From assembly GCA_016803235.1 (NCBI GenBank), contig JADCLI010000008.1, positions 83,628 through 147,627 of the forward strand: 64,000 nt of DNA, read 5' to 3'. The position numbers and the translations under genes were made by a program. Below, in pieces: positions 9,201-20,098 of this stretch (the first letter of the stretch is position 1; every line of letters starts with the position of its first letter). The stretch comes from Pimelobacter simplex. GTDB lineage: Bacteria; Actinomycetota; Actinomycetes; Propionibacteriales; Nocardioidaceae. A model generated the notes under the pieces. The model was not told where the DNA came from. It searched no databases and saw only the letters and a list, made by a program, of their open reading frames with translations.

Positions 9201-9855
9201 GTGGGCATCGTGAGCGACGAAGCAGCCCGCGAGGGCGCCCACCAGATCCGCGTCTACCTGCTCGACGACCACGAGATGATCCGGCGTGGGATCCGGGACC
9301 TGCTCGAGAGCGAGGGCGACATCGTCGTCGTGGGCGAGTCCGACTCCGCCGCCGAGGCGGCGCGCCGCATTCCTGCCCTGCGCCCCGACGTGGCGATCCT
9401 CGATGGGCGCCTCCCCGACGGCTCCGGCATCGACGTGTGCCGCGACGTGCGCTCCCAGGACCCGTCGATCAAGGCGCTCATCCTGACGTCCTACGACGAC
9501 GACGACGCGCTCTTCTCCGCGATCATGGCCGGCGCCGCGGGGTACGTGCTCAAGCAGGTCCGGGGCAACGACCTGCTCGACATCGTGCGGCGAGTGGCTG
9601 CCGGCCAGTCCACCCTCGACCCGTCGGTCACGGCGCAGGTGCTGGACCGGATCCGTTCCGGACCGCCGGTCAACAAGGAGCTGGAGTCGCTCACCGACCA
9701 GGAAGGACGGATCCTCGACCTGATCGGACGGGGGTTGACGAACAGGCAGATTGCGCGCGAGATGCACCTGGCGGAGAAGACCGTCAAGAACTACGTGTCC
9801 TCGCTGCTGGCCAAGCTCGGCATGTCCAGTCGTACCCAGGCCGCGATCTACGCTG

Positions 9856-9881
<26 letters not shown>
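9201..9881 (+). CDS. devR: DosR/DevR-like response regulator (NarL family)
   Basis: A 226-aa response regulator with a receiver domain (about 15-130) and a LuxR-type helix-turn-helix (about 160-220). Acidic pair DD22-23, phospho-acceptor Asp68 in AILDGRLPDG, LTSY switch region and Lys in GYVLKQ are all present. The C-terminal LAEKTVKNYVSSLLAKLGM is close to mycobacterial DosR. It should bind the palindromic boxes found across this island. The start is GTG at 9201 (GGGGA 4 nt upstream) or GTG at 9210. Its sensor is encoded at 10389, separated by one convergent gene. The 3' end overlaps the opposite-strand gene by 26 bp. Confidence 0.92.
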
Positions 9882-11966
<2,085 letters not shown>

Positions 11967-11988
11967 CGAGCGCCGCTGCTCCGCCCAG

Positions 11989-12376
11989 TCAGGACAGCAG
12001 GGCGCCCAGCGCGAGCGCGGCGGTGCCAGGACGAGCAGGATCCCGACCCGGGGGAGGACGAAGGGCAGCTGCTGGTCGTGGCGGAACCTTCGCGAGCGCG
12101 AGTCCGTCCATCACCACCATGGACGTCGGGGTGACGAGGTTGACCACGACCTAGGCACCACACGCAGGTGATGCCGGCGAGCGTCGCGATCGCCCGGCGC
12201 AACAGGATCGCGGGTGAGTAGGCGGGCGCTGTTCGACGAGGCACGGCACGAACATGCACGCGGGTTGGCGACGAGCGCGGCCAGCGTCAGGAGCGCCGGG
12301 CCGAGGGCACGGTCGGGGCCATGGTCCCCGCCCCGTCGACGGCCATGGTAGCGCCCCCGAGCCGCACCTCGGTCAT
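11989..12376 (-). pseudogene. Frameshifted permease remnant (YfcC/dicarboxylate-carrier-like C-terminus)
   Basis: Read on the minus strand, three frames together give a permease-like tail: MTEVRLGG at the start, ALGPALLTLAALVANP, VVNLVTPTSMVVMDGLALAK, then LPFVLPRVGILLVLA and a terminal ALALGALLS before the stop at 11989. NLxTPTS followed by GLALAKVP resembles the C-terminus of YfcC-type or related carriers. At least three frameshifts separate the pieces. The ATG at 12376 overlaps the stop of the DUF1003 gene (ATGA), so the pair was once co-translated. The family assignment is tentative; the broken state is clear. Confidence 0.5.
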
Positions 12377-12813
12377 GCGTCCACTCCTCCGCCCATCCTC
12401 AGCTCAGGCTCGAGCAGTCGCCGGTGGAGCTCCTGGGTCAGCACGTGGATCTGACGGGTGAGCTCGGTGTTGGTCTTCAGCTCCAGCTCCTGCTCGACGA
12501 AGTCGTGGTCCGCCTTCGCGCGCTGGACCTCGGCCTGGCGGTTCTGGCCGATCATGACGAAGGTCGACAAGAAGATGGCCTCCAGCGAGACCACGAGCGT
12601 GAGGGTGGGCCATGGGCTCCTCTCGGCGGCGAGCATCCAGAGGACGAACACGACCGTGTGGATCCACACGAACGGCATGGACCCGGCGAACGCGGTGATC
12701 GCGTCGGCCATGCGTGCCTGCCAGTCCTCGGCGCGACGCTGGAAGTAGCGTTCGATACCCGGGTGGCGGGCGACGCCGGTGCTGTGGTGGCCCCGCGGGA
12801 GAGGTCGGTGCAT
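12373..12813 (-). CDS. DUF1003 family membrane protein
   Basis: A 146-aa protein with two closely spaced membrane helices (about 55-75 and 80-100) after an amphipathic ADAITAFAGSMPFVWIH stretch, the DUF1003 signature. A charged, probably coiled-coil C-terminal tail (FVEQELELKTNTELTRQ) follows. DUF1003 proteins have no proven biochemical function, but they recur in stress and hypoxia clusters of actinobacteria. The ATG at 12813 has no strong ribosome site. A clear DosR-type box is centred 66 bp upstream. It is divergent from the SHOCT gene. Confidence 0.87.
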   Translation of the reverse strand: MHRPLPRGHHSTGVARHPGIERYFQRRAEDWQARMADAITAFAGSMPFVWIHTVVFVLWMLAAERSPWPTLTLVVSLEAIFLSTFVMIGQNRQAEVQRAKADHDFVEQELELKTNTELTRQIHVLTQELHRRLLEPELRMGGGVDA

Positions 12814-12871
12814 GCCTCGAACCTAGGAGCGGAGCTCCGGTGCGGGCAGGGACGGAGTGTCCTGCGTCCGC

Positions 12872-12885
12872 GGGCACTTGGTCCC
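12872..12885. promoter_or_regulatory. DosR-type box between DUF1003 and SHOCT genes
   Basis: GGGCACTTGGTCCC, a strong palindrome, centred 66 bp from the DUF1003 start (minus strand) and about 98 bp from the SHOCT-gene start (plus strand). It could drive both. Confidence 0.68.
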
Positions 12886-12976
12886 GGAGTGGCGGGCGGT
12901 TCGCCCCTGACCTGCACCGGTCGCCGGCGGCGATGGTCGGAGTGTCACGACTGCGACGACGCGAAGGAGCACGGCG

Positions 12977-13225
12977 ATGTTGTGGGACAACGGGCACTAC
13001 TACTTCGGCTGGCCCGGGATGCTGCTGGTGATGGTGGTGTCGTGGGGCCTGGTCGGCGCCGCCGTCTTCCTCGGCGCCCGATGGCTGGGGCGGGACCGGG
13101 CGTCGTCGTCGGACCCGCTCGCGATCCTCGACGAGCGGCTGGCTCGCGGCGAGATCGACGTCGAGGAGTACACCCGGCTGTGGCAGGCGATCACCGATCG
13201 CCGTCCGGCGGCGCGGACCCGATGA
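12977..13225 (+). CDS. Small SHOCT-domain membrane protein
   Basis: An 82-aa protein with one membrane helix (about 13-35) and a C-terminal SHOCT motif (DPLAILDERLARGEIDVEEY). SHOCT is a short oligomerisation motif found at the ends of many actinobacterial proteins. The ATG at 12977 follows AAGGAG by 7 nt. It probably precedes ppdK by 62 nt, with a further operator in the gap, so it may be a separate short transcript. The function is unknown. Confidence 0.85.
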   Translation: MLWDNGHYYFGWPGMLLVMVVSWGLVGAAVFLGARWLGRDRASSSDPLAILDERLARGEIDVEEYTRLWQAITDRRPAARTR

Positions 13226-13237
13226 CCTGCCGGCCCG

Positions 13238-13251
13238 GGGACCTTCGGCCC
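13238..13251. promoter_or_regulatory. DosR-type box upstream of ppdK (best copy in window)
   Basis: GGGACCTTCGGCCC, centred about 44 bp before the ppdK GTG. Its half-sites GGGNC and GNCCC are shared with all other boxes listed. The mycobacterial DosR box has the same GGGAC...GTCCC core, so binding by the DosR-like regulator is a well-founded inference. Confidence 0.72.
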
Positions 13252-13287
13252 TGCACTGAACCCGCCGTGCGCGGCGACGATCCTCCC

Positions 13288-16005
13288 GTGACCAGCTACG
13301 TGCACTCCTTCGACGCCCCCGGAACCCCCGATCGCGAGCTGCTCGGCGCCAAGGGGGCCGAGCTGGCCCGCATGGTGCAGCTGGGCCTTCCGGTCCCGCC
13401 GGGGTTCACCGTCACCACTGCCGCCTGCCGGCACGTGCTCGAGGCCGGGACGCGGCCGCCCGGGATGGCGGGTGACCTCACGCACCACCTCGCGCTCCTC
13501 GAGGAGCGGACCGGACTCGCGCTCGGAGACGTGGAGCGTCCCCTGCTGCTCGCCGTCCGCTCCGGCGCGGCGAGCTCGATGCCGGGCATGATGGACACGA
13601 TCCTCGACATCGGCCTCAACGACGAGACCGTCGTGGCACTCGCGCGCGTCTCGGGCGACGAGCGGTTCGCCTGGGACTGCTACCGGCGGCTCGTGCAGAT
13701 GTTCGGTGAGACCGTCCTCGGTGTTCCCGCGGAGCGGTTCGCCGAGCTGACCGCGAGCGTGGTGGCCGGCCGGGGCGTCCAGGACCTTCGCGAGCTGGGC
13801 GCCGACGGGCTCCGCGAACTGGTCGCGCGCTGCCAGGCCCTGTGCCAGGAGGTCGCGGGTCGCTCCGTGCCCCAGGACCCCCGAGAGCAGCTGGACCTCG
13901 CCATCGACGGCGTGTTCGCCTCCTGGGAGGGCGAGCGGGCGCGTCTCTACCGACGTAGGTTCGGCGTCCCCGACCGTCTCGGGACCGCCGTCAACGTCCA
14001 GGCCATGGTCTTCGGGAACCGCGGGGCGACCTCCGGCAGCGGCGTCGCCTTCACCCGCGATCCGGCCACCGGCGAGCGTGGCGACTACGGCGAGTACCTC
14101 ACGGACGCCCAGGGCGAGGACGTCGTGTCCGGGACCAGCACCGCAGTGCCGCTGGCGCGACTGAGGGAGATCGACCCGCCGTCGTACCGGCGGCTCCGCT
14201 CGATCATGAGCACCTTGGAGCACCACTACCGCGACCTGTGCGACATCGAGTTCACCATCGAGGACGGCCGGCTCTGGATCCTGCAGACCAGGGTCGGCAA
14301 GCGCAGCCCCGCCGCGGCCTTCCGGATCGCGGCCGACCTGGTTGAGGAGGGGATGATCACCGAGGACGAGGCGCTCGTGCGCGTCACCGGTGACCAGCTC
14401 ACGCAGCTGATGTTCCCGCAGCTCGACGCGGGTTCGGCCGGGCGGCCGGCCGCGGTGGGGCTACCGGCCTCGCCTGGCGCCGCTGTCGGCAGGGTCGTGC
14501 TCGACAGTGCCACCGCGGTGGCGCTGGCAGCTCGGGGCGAGGACGTCGTGCTCGTTCGTCCCGAGACGAGGGCCGACGACCTCCCGGGCATGGTCGCGGC
14601 CCGCGCGGTGGTCACGGCGCGGGGCGGCCGGACCTCCCACGCTGCCGTCGTCGCGCGCGGGATGGGCCTTCCTGCCGTCTGCGGCGTGGACGGTCTCGAG
14701 ATCGACCTGGCCGGCCGCCGGGTGAACCTGGCCGGGCAGCGCCTCTTCGCCGAGGGCGACGTGATCACGGTGGACGGTGGCACCGGGAACATCCACGTCG
14801 GTCACCACCGCGCGGTGCCTGCGGAGGTGACCCGCTGGCTCGACGGAGAGGCCGTCGGGTCGCCGCTCGTGGCTGCTGTCGCCCGACTGCTGGCGCACGC
14901 CGACCGGACCCGTCGTGTCGGCGTCCGGGCCAACGCCGAGAGCGGCCATGACATCGCCCGGGCGGTGCGCTACGGCGCCGAGGGCGTCGGCCTGGTCCGG
15001 ACCGAGCACATGTTCCTCGGCGACCGAAGGACCTATGTCGAGCGTGTCCTCATCGGCACCAACGCCGAGCGGGAGGCAGCGCTCCGCGAGCTGACCGCCC
15101 TCCAGCGCGAGAGCTTCGCCGTCCTGCTCGCCGCAGCCGACGGTCGACCCGTGACGATCCGCCTGCTGGACGCACCGGCCCACGAGTTCCTGCCGGACCT
15201 CACGAACCTGGCCGTGCAGGCCGCGACCGCTGCCGCCCGCGGCTGCCCGGACGAGGCGCTCCAGGCCAGGCTGGCCGCGGTGCGACGCCACCACGAGGCA
15301 AACCCGATGACCGGGCTACGCGGCGCCCGGCTGGCGATCGTGCGGCCGGAGCTCGTCGTCGCGCAGGCGGTCGCGGCGTTCGAGGCGGCCGCGGACCTGC
15401 GCGAGCGTGGCCGTCCGTTCGACCTGGAGCTGATGGTGCCGATGGTGAGCTCGGTGGAGGAGCTCGGCGCGGTCACCCGGTCCGTGGCGAAGGCGGCGGA
15501 GGACGTGGCCGCCCGGCGCGGCCGGGTGCCCTACCGCATCGGGGCGATGGTCGAGACTCCCCGGGCCGCGGTCATCGCCGCGCGGATCGCCGAGGTGGCC
15601 GGCTTCTTGTCCTTGGGCACCAACGACCTGACCCAGCTCACCTGGGGACTGTCGCGCGACGATGCCGAGCGCTCCTTCCTGCCGCACTACCTCGACGAGG
15701 GTCTGTTGCGGGCCTCGCCGTTCGTCACCATCGACGAGGAAGGCGTCGGCGACCTGGTCGCCCGCGCGGTCGACGGGGCCCGCCGGTCCCGCCCGGGCAT
15801 CCCGGTCGGCGTGTGCGGTGAGCACGCGGGGGACCCGGCCTCCATCGGGTTCCTCGCCCGGGTCGGCGTGTCCTACTTGTCCTGCTCGCCCTTCCGGGTC
15901 CCGGTCGCGCGGCTCGAAGCCGCCCGGGCAGCGGTCCTGGCCGAGGGCTGCCCTCCGGACCGCTTCGACGAGCTGGACGTCCCGCTCCTGGCGACGGTGG
16001 GGTGA
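13288..16005 (+). CDS. ppdK: Pyruvate, phosphate dikinase
   Basis: A 905-aa PPDK, which interconverts pyruvate + ATP + Pi and phosphoenolpyruvate + AMP + PPi. Order: N-terminal ATP-grasp domain (LLAVRSGAASSMPGMMDT near 90-110), central swivelling domain with catalytic His451 in GGRTSHAAVVARGMG, and PEP/pyruvate TIM-barrel with Cys843 in GVCGEHAGDP. The length fits bacterial PPDK. The GTG at 13288 begins VTSYVHSFD, the expected start. It is the first gene of a four-gene coupled operon ending in a GNAT-acyl-CoA synthetase. PPi-linked glycolysis or gluconeogenesis would save ATP under low oxygen. Confidence 0.95.
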   Translation: MTSYVHSFDAPGTPDRELLGAKGAELARMVQLGLPVPPGFTVTTAACRHVLEAGTRPPGMAGDLTHHLALLEERTGLALGDVERPLLLAVRSGAASSMPGMMDTILDIGLNDETVVALARVSGDERFAWDCYRRLVQMFGETVLGVPAERFAELTASVVAGRGVQDLRELGADGLRELVARCQALCQEVAGRSVPQDPREQLDLAIDGVFASWEGERARLYRRRFGVPDRLGTAVNVQAMVFGNRGATSGSGVAFTRDPATGERGDYGEYLTDAQGEDVVSGTSTAVPLARLREIDPPSYRRLRSIMSTLEHHYRDLCDIEFTIEDGRLWILQTRVGKRSPAAAFRIAADLVEEGMITEDEALVRVTGDQLTQLMFPQLDAGSAGRPAAVGLPASPGAAVGRVVLDSATAVALAARGEDVVLVRPETRADDLPGMVAARAVVTARGGRTSHAAVVARGMGLPAVCGVDGLEIDLAGRRVNLAGQRLFAEGDVITVDGGTGNIHVGHHRAVPAEVTRWLDGEAVGSPLVAAVARLLAHADRTRRVGVRANAESGHDIARAVRYGAEGVGLVRTEHMFLGDRRTYVERVLIGTNAEREAALRELTALQRESFAVLLAAADGRPVTIRLLDAPAHEFLPDLTNLAVQAATAAARGCPDEALQARLAAVRRHHEANPMTGLRGARLAIVRPELVVAQAVAAFEAAADLRERGRPFDLELMVPMVSSVEELGAVTRSVAKAAEDVAARRGRVPYRIGAMVETPRAAVIAARIAEVAGFLSLGTNDLTQLTWGLSRDDAERSFLPHYLDEGLLRASPFVTIDEEGVGDLVARAVDGARRSRPGIPVGVCGEHAGDPASIGFLARVGVSYLSCSPFRVPVARLEAARAAVLAEGCPPDRFDELDVPLLATVG

Positions 16006-16556
16006 TCGCCGTGCTGGTGAGGGACCTCATGAACGCTCGACCGGTCACGGTCCGCAGGGATCAGCCGGTCGCTGCCGCCGGACGCGTCCTCGCGCGTCAC
16101 GCCGTCACGGCTCTGCCGGTGGTCGACCAGGACGGACGGATCGTCGGTGTGATCAGCGAAGCCGATGTCATCGCTCGGTCCTGCCTGACAGACACCGTCG
16201 GCGAGGCGATGAGCCGAGTCGTCGCGCTCGTGCACCCGGAGACGGACGTCGCCGAGCTGCGTGACATCCTGACTCGCACGGCGGTGAAGAGCCTGCCGGT
16301 CGTGGACGCCGCCGACCAGGTGGTCGGCGTCGTCAGTCGAAGCGACGTGGTCCGTGCCTTCGCGCACGACGACGAGAGGCTCGAGGAGGACGTCGCCGAC
16401 GTCCTCGCGCACGCCCGGGTCTCGGGGTGCCGCGTGCGTGTGCGCAACGGCCTCGTGCACCTCACCGGTCTCGATGCCACCGACAGTCCTCGGCTGGCCG
16501 CCGTCCTCGACGCAGTCGTCGCCACGCCGGGCGTGGTCGCGGTGCGGAGGGGGTGA
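16002..16556 (+). CDS. CBS-pair and BON domain protein
   Basis: A 184-aa protein with two CBS motifs (about 5-60: DLMNARPVTVRRDQ; and 65-120: VGEAMSRVVALVHPETDV) and a C-terminal BON-like segment (about 130-180: VRVRNGLVHLTG). CBS pairs bind adenine nucleotides and act as energy sensors. CBS-BON proteins are frequent in DosR regulons (Hrp1-like), but their target is unknown. The GTG at 16002 overlaps the ppdK stop (GTGA), so coupled translation is likely. GTG 16011 is an alternative start. Confidence 0.88.
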   Translation: MIAVLVRDLMNARPVTVRRDQPVAAAGRVLARHAVTALPVVDQDGRIVGVISEADVIARSCLTDTVGEAMSRVVALVHPETDVAELRDILTRTAVKSLPVVDAADQVVGVVSRSDVVRAFAHDDERLEEDVADVLAHARVSGCRVRVRNGLVHLTGLDATDSPRLAAVLDAVVATPGVVAVRRG

Positions 16557-16561
16557 GGACC

Positions 16562-17005
16562 ATGGCCTCTCTCGAGGAGCTGGATGGCAGCGTGTGCGAG
16601 CGGCTGCTCCGTCGCGGTGTGTTCGGCCGGATGGTGGTCGTCGCGGACGGGCGACCCGAGATCGTGCCGGTCAACTACACCACCCACGGCGACGCGGCCT
16701 GGGTCCGTACGTCGCCGGGCTCCCTCCTGGACCGGTACGCCGACGGAGAGCCCCTGCTCCTCGAGGTCGACCACGTCGACCACGAGCGCGGCCACGGCTG
16801 GTCGGTCGTCGCGCGTGGCCACGGCGAGCGTGTCCCCGAGGGGGAGCGCACCGACGCCGAACGACGGACGTCGGGACCACCGCGCTGGGTGCGCCGAGAG
16901 GACGAGGTGTGGATCCAGCTGCGCTGGGAGGAGCTCACCGGCCGTCGCACCGGATCGGGGTGGGACCTGACCGCCGGGCTGCCCGTGGACAGGATCGAGC
17001 GATGA
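16562..17005 (+). CDS. Pyridoxamine 5'-phosphate oxidase-like split-barrel protein (2 of 3)
   Basis: A 147-aa member of the same split-barrel family as the gene at 9856: VFGRMVVVADGRPEIVPVNY at residues 20-40, LLLEVDHVD and GWSVVARG in the middle, and a basic C-terminal third. ATG 16562 lies six nt after the CBS gene stop, with GGTGAGGA overlapping it. The stop overlaps the start of the acyl-CoA synthetase gene (ATGA). The operon position between a nucleotide sensor and an acyl-CoA synthetase is unusual for this family. The flavin or F420 cofactor is unknown. Confidence 0.87.
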   Translation: MASLEELDGSVCERLLRRGVFGRMVVVADGRPEIVPVNYTTHGDAAWVRTSPGSLLDRYADGEPLLLEVDHVDHERGHGWSVVARGHGERVPEGERTDAERRTSGPPRWVRREDEVWIQLRWEELTGRRTGSGWDLTAGLPVDRIER

Positions 17006-19641
17006 CGACGGCCGAGGTGCTGCTGAGCGACGGCGCTCTGGCGCAGATCCGGCCGCTGGAGCACCGGGACGGACCAGGCGTGCATGCGCTCCACGAACGC
17101 GCGTCCGACGACGCACTGCGGCTGCGGTTCTTCAGCGGCGGCCCGCGGGCTGCCCGGATGTACGTCGACCGGGTGCTCGACTCGCCGGACACGATGGCTC
17201 TCGTCGCACTCATGGGCGAGCGGGTCGTCGCCCTGGCGACCGCGGAACCTGTCGACGCCGGGACCTGCGAAGTGGCCTTCCTCGTGGCCGACGACCTCGC
17301 CGGTCACGGCCTCGGCACCCTTCTCCTCGAGCACCTGGCCGCAGCGGCGCGGGACCGGGGGATTCGGCGGTTCATCGCCCTGGTGCTCTCGGAGAACCAC
17401 CGGATGCTGGAGGTGTTCGCACGTGCGGGCTTCACGCTCACGAGGACCAGCAGCCACGGTGAGTGCGAGCTGACGATGGACACCGCCGTCACTCCCGAGG
17501 TCCAGGACGCGGCCGACCTGCGTGAGTTCCTCTCGGAGGCCCGTTCGCTGCACCCGCTGCTCGCGCCCCGCTCGGTCGCCGTCTACGGCGCTCGCCGTGA
17601 CGGCACCGGCATCGGTGCGGCCGTCCTGACCGCCATCGGGCGGGACGGGTTCACCGGTGACGTCGTGGCCATCCATCCGCGCGCCGAGGCGATCGGAGAG
17701 GTGCCGGCTCGCGGCTCCCTCGCCGAGGGGGCGCCTGTCGACCTCGCGATCATCGCGGTCCCGGTCGCCGACGTCCTCGATGCGCTCGAGGACGCGATCG
17801 CCGGTGGAGCACGCGGTGCCGTGGTGATCTCGTCGGGCTTCGGTGAGATGGGCGCCGACGGAGCGCGGCTGCAGCAGGAGCTGGGACGCACCGCGCGTCG
17901 CCATGGCGTCCGGCTCGTCGGACCGAACTGTCTCGGCGTGCTCGACAACGCGCCCGACGTACGGCTCAATGCCACGTTCGGCCTGCGGGCGCCACGTCCG
18001 GGCGGACTGGCCGTCGCCAGCCAGTCCGGCGGCGTCGGCATCGCGCTCATGGACCTGCTCGCGCACGACGGTGTCGGTGTGCGCACCTTCGTCTCGCTCG
18101 GCAACAAGGTCGACGTGTCCGGCAACGACCTCCTCGCAGCCTGGTACGACGACCCGGAGGTCAACTGTGCAGCCCTCTATCTCGAGTCCTTCGGGAACGC
18201 GCGCAAGTTCGCACGTTTCGCCCGACGGTTCTCGCAGCGCAAGCCCCTGGTGGCCGTCGTGGGCGGCCGGTCCGCAGGTGGCCGGCGAGCAGGCTCCTCG
18301 CACACCGCGGCGGCCGCAACCCCGGTGGTCGGCGTCGCGGCCCTCCTCGCGCAGAGCGGGGTGATCGCGTGCCACGACGCCGAGGAGCTGGCCGACACGG
18401 TGACGGTGCTGACCCGTGAGCCGCTCCCAGCCGGGTCCCGGCTCGCAGTGGTCAGCAACGCCGGGGGGCTGGGCGTCCTGGCGGCCGACGCCGCGCAGGA
18501 CGCCGGGCTCGATGTCGTCCCGTTCTCCGGGTCGCTTCGGGCCGAGGTCGGGGCGCTGGTGTCGCAGACCGCGGGGTCCGCCAACCCTGTCGACGCCGGA
18601 GCCGGTGCGGACGCGGGCCTGCTGGCCGCGATCGCCGACGTGGTGCTGGCCTCGGACGAGGTCGACGCCCTGCTCGTGGTCCTGGTGGCGACGGACGCGA
18701 ACGACGTGGCGGGGGCTCTCGACGCTCTGGCTGACGTACGACGCCGGTACCCGGCCCTGCCGGTCGTCGCGGTCGGGTTGGGCGGCGGTGAGGACGGACC
18801 GCACACCGGGATCACGACACTGCGCTCGAGCGCCGCGGCCGTGGAGGCCCTCGGCCGGGCGTCGTCGTACGCCTCGTGGCGACGTGTCACGGTGCCTGCA
18901 CCTCCCGTCCAGGACCCGGTCCGGGCGCGGCGAGCGCGGGACGAGGCGATCGACCTGCTCGCCCGGACCGGTACCGAGGGCTGGGTCGTCCCGGGCGATG
19001 CTGTCGACCTGCTGAACCACTACGGCCTCGAGCCTGTCGGCGTCGTCGTGACCGCCACAGAAGCGCCGCGGGCCGCCGAGCGGATCGGCTTCCCGGTCGC
19101 GGTGAAGGTCGCCAGCGCCGACGTGGTCCACCGCACCGAACGGGGGCTGGTGGTGACGGGACTGACGTCCGCACAGGAGGTGGCGCTCGCCACCGACGAC
19201 CTGGGACGCCGCGTGGGCGGGCCGTGCTCGGTGCTCGTGCAGCCGATGGTGTCCGGGGTCGAGATGGCGCTGGGCATGGTCCGGGACCCGGTGCTGGGGC
19301 CACTCGTGATGGTGGCGCCGGGAGGTGTGAGCACGGACCTGGCCGCGGACCGCGCGTTCCTGCTCCCGCCGTTCGGAGCGGGGGAGGTGCTGCGCGTCCT
19401 CCGCACACTGCGTACGTGGCCCCTGCTCGACGGCTTCCGGGGTACGGCACGCGCGGACGTCGAGACCTTCGCGCGCGCCGCGTCGGCACTCGGGCAGCTC
19501 GCGGTCGACGTGCCCGAGATCGCGGAGCTGGACCTCAACCCGGTCATGGTCGCCGAGGACGGGATCCACCTCGTCGACGTCAAGGTGCGGCTGGCGGCGG
19601 GAGAGTCGCTGGACGAGCCGCGTCAGCTGCGTCCCACGTGA
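17002..19641 (+). CDS. GNAT acetyltransferase fused to NDP-forming acyl-CoA synthetase
   Basis: An 879-aa fusion. Residues 1-165 are a GNAT domain (LVADDLAGHGLGTLLLEHLA is the acetyl-CoA loop). About 180-310 is a CoA-binding Rossmann domain (ISSGFGEMG, GPNCLG). About 320-480 is the ligase domain with likely phospho-His434 in GSSHTAAAATP. From about 660 on is an ATP-grasp domain (GFPVAVKVASADVVHRTE). This resembles both the ADP-forming acetyl-CoA synthetase and Pat-type protein acetyltransferases, but with the GNAT part in front. Because His434 is kept, it may be a working acetate-CoA ligase rather than only a sensor. It is the last gene of the ppdK operon. Confidence 0.92.
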   Translation: MTTAEVLLSDGALAQIRPLEHRDGPGVHALHERASDDALRLRFFSGGPRAARMYVDRVLDSPDTMALVALMGERVVALATAEPVDAGTCEVAFLVADDLAGHGLGTLLLEHLAAAARDRGIRRFIALVLSENHRMLEVFARAGFTLTRTSSHGECELTMDTAVTPEVQDAADLREFLSEARSLHPLLAPRSVAVYGARRDGTGIGAAVLTAIGRDGFTGDVVAIHPRAEAIGEVPARGSLAEGAPVDLAIIAVPVADVLDALEDAIAGGARGAVVISSGFGEMGADGARLQQELGRTARRHGVRLVGPNCLGVLDNAPDVRLNATFGLRAPRPGGLAVASQSGGVGIALMDLLAHDGVGVRTFVSLGNKVDVSGNDLLAAWYDDPEVNCAALYLESFGNARKFARFARRFSQRKPLVAVVGGRSAGGRRAGSSHTAAAATPVVGVAALLAQSGVIACHDAEELADTVTVLTREPLPAGSRLAVVSNAGGLGVLAADAAQDAGLDVVPFSGSLRAEVGALVSQTAGSANPVDAGAGADAGLLAAIADVVLASDEVDALLVVLVATDANDVAGALDALADVRRRYPALPVVAVGLGGGEDGPHTGITTLRSSAAAVEALGRASSYASWRRVTVPAPPVQDPVRARRARDEAIDLLARTGTEGWVVPGDAVDLLNHYGLEPVGVVVTATEAPRAAERIGFPVAVKVASADVVHRTERGLVVTGLTSAQEVALATDDLGRRVGGPCSVLVQPMVSGVEMALGMVRDPVLGPLVMVAPGGVSTDLAADRAFLLPPFGAGEVLRVLRTLRTWPLLDGFRGTARADVETFARAASALGQLAVDVPEIAELDLNPVMVAEDGIHLVDVKVRLAAGESLDEPRQLRPT

Positions 19642-20098
19642 GTCGGCGCCACAACGCCATCGGCCAAGGACCAAGGACCAAGGACCGCCTGACGGTTCCC
19701 GCGGCCGGTGAACGACAGCGCTCACCTGCTCGAGGAGGAGCGCCACCGAACGGCTACGGCTGGTCGCGGCACCAACCGGCCCTGCCCCCTCTGCACGCCC
19801 GCAAGACGACGATCAGACGCTGCGACGACTTGAACCGCCGCCCCTTCGACGAGCATCGGGTGGCGACGTCGAGCGTCGCTGTCCGAATGCACCCGGCCGG
19901 TCACATCCTTGGCGAGATCGAGGTGTGCGTCGTCCATGGTGAGCCGACTCGTCCATGACGCTCGCCGAGGCTCGAGCACGAGCTGGGTGTCCGCGCCGTC
20001 GTTCCCGCTCTTGGTGAGCGGGTGCGCGTCGTGTGAGGGTCCGCCCGAAACGACGTGGGGGAATCAGGATGCGGTCGGAGCACGACGTCGAGTCGACG
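19642..20098. other. 457-bp gene-free stretch between two convergent units
   Basis: No convincing coding frame: the short open frames on the minus strand lack ribosome sites and family-like sequence. It holds the triple CCAAGGA repeat at 19664 directly after the acyl-CoA synthetase stop. A decayed gene is possible but I cannot identify one. Confidence 0.6.
19664..19686 (+). repeat. Three tandem CCAAGGA units
   Basis: CCAAGGA occurs three times in a row, followed by CC. It begins 23 bp after the acyl-CoA synthetase stop. The unit contains AAGGACC, equivalent to half of the DosR-type box (GGTCCTT on the other strand), so it may be degenerate binding-site material or simple slippage. Confidence 0.8.
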
